Part shown: positions 46,648 to 51,166 of the stretch, piece after piece
How the letters are laid out: every line of letters starts with the position of its first letter
Numbering within the stretch: position 1 is the stretch's first letter
Assembly: GCA_028822445.1 (NCBI GenBank)
Contig: JAPKDQ010000010.1
Span: 1 to 51,166 of the forward strand
From: Rhodospirillaceae bacterium
GTDB taxonomy: Bacteria; Pseudomonadota; Alphaproteobacteria; Rhodospirillales; Rhodospirillaceae
Direction: 5' to 3'
Length of the DNA: 51,166 nt
Translations under genes and position numbers: made by a program
Notes under the pieces: model-generated
The model's input: only the letters and a program-made list of their open reading frames with translations
Told to the model about the DNA's origin: nothing
Database searches by the model: none

Positions 46648-46723
46648 ATGGCATAATACTCTAATTCACAAAAGATGCTGGGCCTAGCTATGCTAAGTAG
46701 CGCCCCATCGAAAGGAAATATCC

Positions 46724-47383
46724 ATGGCTTTGCCGCTAATGCCAAAAGCGACCGCAGTTTGGCTGGTCGATAATACAACCCTAACCTTCGACCAGATTGC
46801 TGAATTCACAGGCATGCACGAACTTGAAGTCCAAGCCATTGCCGACGAAGAAGTGGCAATTGGTATTGTAGGTGTAAACCCTACTCTAAACGGACAACTC
46901 ACATCAGAAGAGATTAAGCGCGGAGAAGATAAAGGGTCATACCGTTTAAAGCTGAGAAAATCCGATATTCCAAAACCTAAAGTTCGATCCAAAGGTGCCC
47001 GCTATACTCCGGTCTCGAAAAGACAAGAAAGGCCGGACGCAATAGCTTGGCTTATCAAGCACCACCCGGAACTAGCCGACTCACAAGTCTCGCGGCTACT
47101 TGGCACAACCAAACCAACGATCAACTCTATACGCGACCGTTCACACTGGAATATTCAAGCCATCAAGCCCCAGAATCCAGTGACGCTTGGGCTATGCAAT
47201 GAACCAGAACTTCAGAAAGCACTTGCGTTAGCTGCACGCAAGGCAGAAAAGGCTGGTATTATTCTGCCGAAAGCAAAAGTAGATTTAGATGAGAGAACTG
47301 AGCCACAGCTAATAAAGACTAAGCCTCCCGCACCTAAGATAACCGCTGAAAATCTTTTCCGTCCCAGTACGGCGGAAAGCTGA
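46724..47383 (+). CDS. trcR: Cell cycle transcriptional regulator TrcR (DUF1013)
   Basis: 219 residues. The family signature MALPLMPKATAVWLVDNT is at the start, followed by TLTFDQIAEFTGMHELEVQAIAD (a helix-turn-helix-like segment), GVNPTLNGQLT, and a second helical DNA-binding-like segment DAIAWLIKHHPELADSQVSRLLGTTKPTINSIRDR. TrcR is part of alphaproteobacterial cell-cycle regulation. AAAGGAAA precedes the start. The tail is Pro/Lys rich. Confidence 0.92.
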   Translation: MALPLMPKATAVWLVDNTTLTFDQIAEFTGMHELEVQAIADEEVAIGIVGVNPTLNGQLTSEEIKRGEDKGSYRLKLRKSDIPKPKVRSKGARYTPVSKRQERPDAIAWLIKHHPELADSQVSRLLGTTKPTINSIRDRSHWNIQAIKPQNPVTLGLCNEPELQKALALAARKAEKAGIILPKAKVDLDERTEPQLIKTKPPAPKITAENLFRPSTAES

Positions 47384-47523
47384 CGCAGAATACGTCTAAC
47401 AAAATACGGATCACACCGTAATGTACAGGCCGTCAGAGATCTAACTGAAAAACTACTTTATAGATTGGCAACTGCTCTTTCGTCGCTGTCTATATCTATT
47501 AAGTCTAGACTGAAAAGCTCCAA

Positions 47524-47688
47524 CTAATCCGGCATTCGGTTGAGCTCATCTTTTATTCTTAACTTATGCTTTTTAAGATTATATACCATTGATGGATCCG
47601 GAAGCGGCCTATTTTCCTCTTCTTCAATCTGATGTTCGAGATTCTCATGCTTTGTACGCAAAGATTCTAAACGAGCATCCTGCCCCAT
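47524..47688 (-). CDS. DUF465 (YdcH-like) protein, 54 residues
   Basis: Short gene on the minus strand: MGQDARLESLRTKHENLE..., then RPLPDPSMVYNLKKHKLRIKDEL, ending RMPD. The pattern of a first helix, a short Pro-rich turn and a second Lys-rich helix with LKKxKLxxKDEL is the DUF465 signature. A second DUF465 gene lies divergently at 48045, and the two flank an AT-rich gap before purE. Function unknown; small helical hairpins of this family are widespread in alphaproteobacteria. Confidence 0.85.
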   Translation of the reverse strand: MGQDARLESLRTKHENLEHQIEEEENRPLPDPSMVYNLKKHKLRIKDELNRMPD

Positions 47689-48044
47689 AGACGAAACTCC
47701 TTATTTAGATTCTATCGACCAAATCAACTTAGCGCTACAAAAGCATCCCATGCTAGAGACTTGTATAACCCTCCGTCATTTAACGCTTTTTTTTGTGCAA
47801 TATTATTACTCAAATGTGTAATTATAATTCTTAATGGACACAATCAAGATAAGCGCGAATTACAGAAGTGATTAAGTTCTTAGTTAACAAGGCCTTAAGC
47901 GTCGCATTTAAGATTTCACAGTTAGCCTGCTATAACGGATGAGTCAAAACGAATCGGCCGGTCCGCACACACAACTAATATTAGCTAACTAAGCCCATCA
48001 TATCTGATTCGGAGCAGCTTGCGTTCGCATGATTAGACAAACTA
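47689..48044. other. Intergenic region between the two DUF465 genes (356 bases)
   Basis: AT-rich sequence with no coding frame. It contains a TTAA-N7-TTAA box (47884-47898), a T8 run at 47788-47795 and several GANTC sites, the CcrM methylation target. It must carry the divergent promoters of the two DUF465 genes, but I could not assign -35/-10 hexamers with confidence. Confidence 0.6.
47884..47898. promoter_or_regulatory. Candidate CtrA-binding box, TTAA-N7-TTAA
   Basis: TTAA at 47884-47887 and at 47895-47898 are separated by exactly seven bases (CAAGGCC), the full consensus of the alphaproteobacterial cell-cycle regulator CtrA. It lies 147 bases upstream of the plus-strand DUF465 gene and 196 bases upstream of the minus-strand one. 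Chance occurrence in AT-rich DNA cannot be excluded. Confidence 0.4.
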
Positions 48045-48260
48045 ATGAACAACCATAGTAAACTTCACCATATTCAATCAGAAGAAAAAGTGGCGGCGCT
48101 TGAACTTGAACACCGCGACTTAGATGAAATTATTGAAAGCCTAGAAAGCCAGGGTAACGTCGACCAACTAAAGCTTTCGAGACTTAAAAAACGAAAGTTG
48201 ATGTTAAAAGATCAAATATCTGGCCTCAGAGATAGAATGCTTCCTGATATTATAGCGTAG
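48045..48260 (+). CDS. DUF465 (YdcH-like) protein, 71 residues
   Basis: 71 residues with the DUF465 pattern: KVAALELEHRDLDEIIESLE, then a turn, then DQLKLSRLKKRKLMLKDQI. Two helices form a hairpin. A second, diverged copy is encoded on the other strand at 47524-47688. DUF465 genes upstream of purE-purK are common in alphaproteobacteria. Function unknown. Confidence 0.85.
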   Translation: MNNHSKLHHIQSEEKVAALELEHRDLDEIIESLESQGNVDQLKLSRLKKRKLMLKDQISGLRDRMLPDIIA

Positions 48261-48580
48261 CATTAGCCGGGTGCATCCGAGAACTAAGGCCTAAGAATAT
48301 TGTCAGATTAAACAATAACTTGAATGCATCTTATTCTGCTTCTACTTAACCACTTTTTCTAACGGAAGTTCGCACCGGTTTTGGTCGACATGGGCAACGA
48401 GCTTATGCTCTTGCCATCGCACCTTACCGACGCCAGCAGGAGGACTGATATTAGACATAACTTCGCTGTATGCATTCAAAGGCTGAAACCCAACTTTAAC
48501 ACACTGGATCACTTCGCCTTGCGAACAGGAGAGGCCCTATGTAAAGTGCGCCCCTTTTCTGGGGCTGGAGTATCCTCGGT
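48261..48580 (+). promoter_or_regulatory. Leader region of purE (320 bases) with start-stop element and hairpin
   Basis: No convincing gene. Near its 3' end AGGAG is followed seven bases later by ATGTAA (48539-48544), a start codon immediately followed by a stop. A GCCCC/GGGGC hairpin (48551-48566) follows, then GGAG and the purE ATG at 48581. This arrangement could control translation of purE. A 64-codon frame (from 48390) overlaps the purE ATG as ATGA but lacks a ribosome-binding site and homology. Confidence 0.4.
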
Positions 48581-49072
48581 ATGAACAATGCCATTGTAGG
48601 GATAATTATGGGAAGCCAAACAGATTGGCCGACCATGGGCCATGCGGCGGAGATACTGCAGGTACTGCAAATTCCCTTTGAATCGAGGGTTGTCTCTGCA
48701 CATCGCACACCCGAACGTCTCTATGATTATGCTAAGTCGGCGAAGCACCGCGGATTAAACGTCATTATCGCCGGCGCAGGGGGAGCGGCACACCTTCCTG
48801 GCATGACAGCATCAATGACCCCCCTTCCAGTCTTAGGGGTGCCTATTGAGAGCAAAGCACTCAAAGGCATGGACAGCCTACTTTCAATTGCCCAAATGCC
48901 AGGAGGGATACCGGTCGGGACCCTAGCAATCGGGACTGCCGGCGCAAAGAATGCTGCCCTCTTGGCTGCCTCTATATTAGCCCTATCAGACGATGCTCTC
49001 GCAACCCGTTTGGATAAATGGCGCTTAGAACAAACTGATTCCGTGGCAGTATATCCAATTTCAGATACATAG
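48581..49072 (+). CDS. purE: N5-carboxyaminoimidazole ribonucleotide mutase PurE (class I)
   Basis: Converts N5-CAIR to CAIR in purine synthesis. 163 residues. The nucleotide-binding [13 protein letters not shown], catalytic SAHRTPERL (His), [12 protein letters not shown] and [16 protein letters not shown] are all present. Class I PurE works with PurK, whose gene follows 18 bases later. Confidence 0.96.
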   Translation: MNNAIVGIIMGSQTDWPTMGHAAEILQVLQIPFESRVVSAHRTPERLYDYAKSAKHRGLNVIIAGAGGAAHLPGMTASMTPLPVLGVPIESKALKGMDSLLSIAQMPGGIPVGTLAIGTAGAKNAALLAASILALSDDALATRLDKWRLEQTDSVAVYPISDT

Positions 49073-49090
49073 AAGTTAGTTATACCAGTG

Positions 49091-50197
49091 ATGACGAAAC
49101 GAATTGAGGTGGGTAGCACGATCGGGATACTCGGTGGTGGTCAGCTTGGTCGTCTCCTAGCCTTGGCAGCTGGAAAAATGGGGTACCGCACCCACATATA
49201 CTGCCCGGAAAGAGAATGCCCTGCGTCGCTTGTCTCAACGCACTTTACCTGTGCTGAGTATGGCGACCCTGTCGCTCTGAACCGCTTTTCATCACAGGTT
49301 GATGTGGCTACTTTTGAATTTGAGAATGTGCCCGCAGATACGGTGCTGCGTTTAACCAAGAAAAATTTGGTCCGCCCGTCCTGGAAAGCGCTAGAAATCG
49401 CGCAAGACCGAGCTAAGGAGAAAGCTTTTTTCGCCGATATCGGCGCTGCGACTGCTCCGTGGCAAGCCATTAATAGTCTCCGCCAACTTACACATGCTCT
49501 CAAATCAATTCATACCCCCGCCATTTTGAAAACTGCCCGACTGGGTTACGACGGCAAAGGACAAATACTTATTAACACACCTGAGGATGCTGAAACTGCG
49601 TGGAATGCCCTAACACTAAATCAAACCGTAGGTGACCTACCTGCGCCTTTTGCCATACTTGAAGGGTTCGTGAAGTTCACCAGAGAAATTTCTATAATAG
49701 CTGCACGAGACGTAAGGGGTGACATTCAGTGCTTTGAACCTGCTGAAAACATTCATAAGAACCACGTACTTCACACCACGACTGTACCTGCTCGCGTATC
49801 ATCCACAACCTCAAAGACAGCAATCGCAATCGCTGAGAGAGCTGCAGAGTCCATAGACCTCATTGGCATTATAGCTGTGGAGATGTTCGTAACACCTCAC
49901 GGAGGCATCCTTGTAAACGAGATGGCCCCTCGTCCCCACAACTCGGGACACTGGACACTCGACGCTTGTCAAACTGATCAGTTTACACAGCTAATCCGAG
50001 CCATCTGCGGACTCCCACTAGCAGAGCCGCTAAGACATTCTAACGCAGTGATGACTAACCTTATTGGCGAAGATATATACGATATAGCTCGTTTTTACGA
50101 AGACCCAAAAAGTCATCTATACCTATATGGAAAAACGGATGCTCGTGCTGGCCGCAAAATGGGCCACGTTACCAAGCTGAGCAAACGAACAAACTGA
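49091..50197 (+). CDS. purK: N5-carboxyaminoimidazole ribonucleotide synthetase PurK
   Basis: ATP-grasp enzyme that carboxylates AIR with bicarbonate. 368 residues from ATG 49091 (a GTG three bases earlier is possible). GILGGGQLGRLLALAAG at the N-terminus, the ATP-grasp segment TARLGYDGKGQ, EGFVKFTREISIIAARD, and the metal-site region VEMFVTPHGGILVNEMAPRPHNSGHWTLDA are typical. Cotranscribed with purE. Confidence 0.96.
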   Translation: MTKRIEVGSTIGILGGGQLGRLLALAAGKMGYRTHIYCPERECPASLVSTHFTCAEYGDPVALNRFSSQVDVATFEFENVPADTVLRLTKKNLVRPSWKALEIAQDRAKEKAFFADIGAATAPWQAINSLRQLTHALKSIHTPAILKTARLGYDGKGQILINTPEDAETAWNALTLNQTVGDLPAPFAILEGFVKFTREISIIAARDVRGDIQCFEPAENIHKNHVLHTTTVPARVSSTTSKTAIAIAERAAESIDLIGIIAVEMFVTPHGGILVNEMAPRPHNSGHWTLDACQTDQFTQLIRAICGLPLAEPLRHSNAVMTNLIGEDIYDIARFYEDPKSHLYLYGKTDARAGRKMGHVTKLSKRTN

Positions 50198-50207
50198 ATA
50201 TTAGTTT

Positions 50208-50726
50208 CTATTCGTCGCCCTTGACCATTTTAAATCCGAGTTGGCGGAAGATAAATGCAACATCAGCATTTCCCCATCGTTCCACAACTTTTCCATTATC
50301 AAATTTGTAAATATCAATTCCCGTAATTTCGTAAGGCTCACCGGTAGGCGGGTATCCAGCCAGCGGTGTGTTGAAACTACTCTTGATAACTGTGCGAACA
50401 ACTACGTAATCATCAACACAGAGAATGAGTTCATCCTCAAGAATACGCTCTGGATTATTCTTTAAAGAACTCTCCCACATCTTGCGCATATCCTCAGGCC
50501 GGACGATTGACCCCGGTCCACCAGCATCATTGTTGTGCGAGATCACTTGATCTGCATAGAACTCTTCAACCCGGGTCACATCGCGGTCGCTAAAAAGTAC
50601 CTTATGTATCTCAAGGTACGTATTGAGGTTCTCTGTTTGACCATCACAATAAATTTGCACTTGCGCCTGCGCAGCTGACACTAGCGCAAATACAAGCGCG
50701 AAGGTCGAAATAAAAATCCTTACCAT
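50208..50726 (-). CDS. Exported NTF2-like (SnoaL/ester-cyclase-like) protein
   Basis: 172 residues from ATG 50726. A Sec signal of about 20 residues (hydrophobic, ending AQAQ) precedes a cone-shaped NTF2-like domain: LEIHKVLFSDRDVTRVEEFYADQVISHN, EDMRKMWESSLKNNPE, and the C-terminal ITGIDIYKFDNGKVVERWGNAD typical of SnoaL-type proteins. The upstream frame extension has no homology. Catalytic role unknown; many members bind or turn over small hydrophobic molecules. It converges with purK, 10 bases apart. Confidence 0.8.
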   Translation of the reverse strand: MVRIFISTFALVFALVSAAQAQVQIYCDGQTENLNTYLEIHKVLFSDRDVTRVEEFYADQVISHNNDAGGPGSIVRPEDMRKMWESSLKNNPERILEDELILCVDDYVVVRTVIKSSFNTPLAGYPPTGEPYEITGIDIYKFDNGKVVERWGNADVAFIFRQLGFKMVKGDE

Positions 50727-51112
50727 TACATAATACCCTGCTTGATTTAAATTTCTGTAAGTTAATAAATAGGCGGAAAGAGCACCGTTAGTCAAAATAG
50801 AACGCCAAAACTATCTAATCTTATTCTGTTGGGTTGGCTCAGCCTAAGAATTCCCCACTTCAGTTCATCGCAAAACGTCCACCTCCCATACTCGTAGATT
50901 CCAGCCCCCGGAGATCCAGTCTAGCACCGACTTCAGTTTGGAAGCGTTTTCATTTGGGCACCAACCACTATTTCTATTCACCAAACTTTCTGTCTTCTTG
51001 TCCGACCACGTCCAAGACCTGAAGTGTATATTAAGAACGAATGAATATATTTTCTCTGACGCAGCGGCGAACGGATTCTCGACAGTCCTTGGCAACCACC
51101 GAAACCTAACAA
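50727..51112. other. Non-coding right flank (386 bases)
   Basis: No gene with a supported start or recognisable product was found. A 76-codon frame on the minus strand (50865-51095) has no ribosome-binding site and no family features. The region should hold the promoter of the NTF2-like gene. It leads into the terminal tandem repeat. Confidence 0.6.
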
Positions 51113-51166
51113 GCTAGAGAGCTAGAGAGCTAGAGAGCTAGAGAGCTAGAGAGCTAGAGAGCTAGA
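51113..51166. repeat. (GCTAGAGA)n tandem repeat at the right window edge
   Basis: The 8-base unit GCTAGAGA is repeated about 6.75 times without a mismatch to the last base. As at the left end, the sequence stops inside a simple repeat, so its true length and what follows are unknown. Confidence 0.95.

Noticed and set aside
48390-48584. 64-codon frame overlapping the purE start (ATGA)
   Set aside because: The overlap looks like translational coupling, but there is no ribosome-binding site before ATG 48390 and no recognisable protein features.
50865-51095. 76-codon minus-strand frame near the right edge
   Set aside because: No ribosome-binding site, unusual Trp-rich composition and no family signature.

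Overview
The window looks like a chromosomal contig from an unclassified alphaproteobacterium. I infer this from gene order and lineage-typical families: the block ruvC-ruvA-ruvB-ybgC-tolQRAB-pal-cpoB-tilS-ftsH-folP-glmM, the pair zapA / 5-formyltetrahydrofolate cyclo-ligase with a 6S RNA between them, serC-serA-hisZ-purA, a TrcR (DUF1013) cell-cycle regulator, DUF1192, and two DUF465 proteins before purE-purK. Base composition looks close to balanced by eye. No rRNA, tRNA, CRISPR array, insertion sequence, integrase or prophage gene was seen. Both ends of the window run into simple tandem repeats, (GA)n on the left and (GCTAGAGA)n on the right, so the sequence probably ends there because of the repeats or an assembly artefact.

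Layout. 0-5.6 kb, plus strand: a sulfur-amino-acid cluster (cysteine synthase, 3-mercaptopyruvate sulfurtransferase, an AhpD/CMD-like protein and a metC that has lost its middle), then molybdate-type transporter genes modB and modC without modA, then an unknown protein. 5.8-9.9 kb, minus strand: a tight three-gene unit (Tat-exported HisC-like aminotransferase, Asp/Glu-racemase-like protein, MFS exporter) behind a 9-bp inverted repeat, then a JAMM peptidase and a small membrane protein. rluD is divergent from these. 11-36.4 kb, minus strand: a long housekeeping block running from DUF4164/zapA, 6S RNA and folate cyclo-ligase through a YmdB-like phosphoesterase, yebC, ruvCAB, the Tol-Pal envelope system, tilS, ftsH, folP, glmM, thiD and an SLC13-type transporter to serC-serA-hisZ-purA. 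36.6-45.2 kb is mostly plus strand: class I aldolase and a ThiE-like protein, an exported Cys-containing unknown, epmA divergent from efp, an inositol monophosphatase, a three-gene OmpA-like/MotA-like/MotB-like stator module, and ribosomal protein L31. 45.3-50.7 kb: DUF1192, a quinone oxidoreductase, trcR, two DUF465 genes (one of 54 codons), purE-purK, and an exported NTF2-like protein.

How it works together. Most of the window is envelope maintenance (Tol-Pal, FtsH, GlmM), recombination (RuvABC), serine, purine, histidine, folate and thiamine biosynthesis, and translation support (EF-P with its lysine ligase, TilS, RluD, L31). The parts that deserve attention are the exported aminotransferase/racemase/MFS operon, the stator-like trio, the internally deleted metC, modBC without modA, and the apparent absence of rpoH between rluD and purA. 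I did not find a clear defence system or other dramatic new system. The first two modules are the best candidates for undescribed function.
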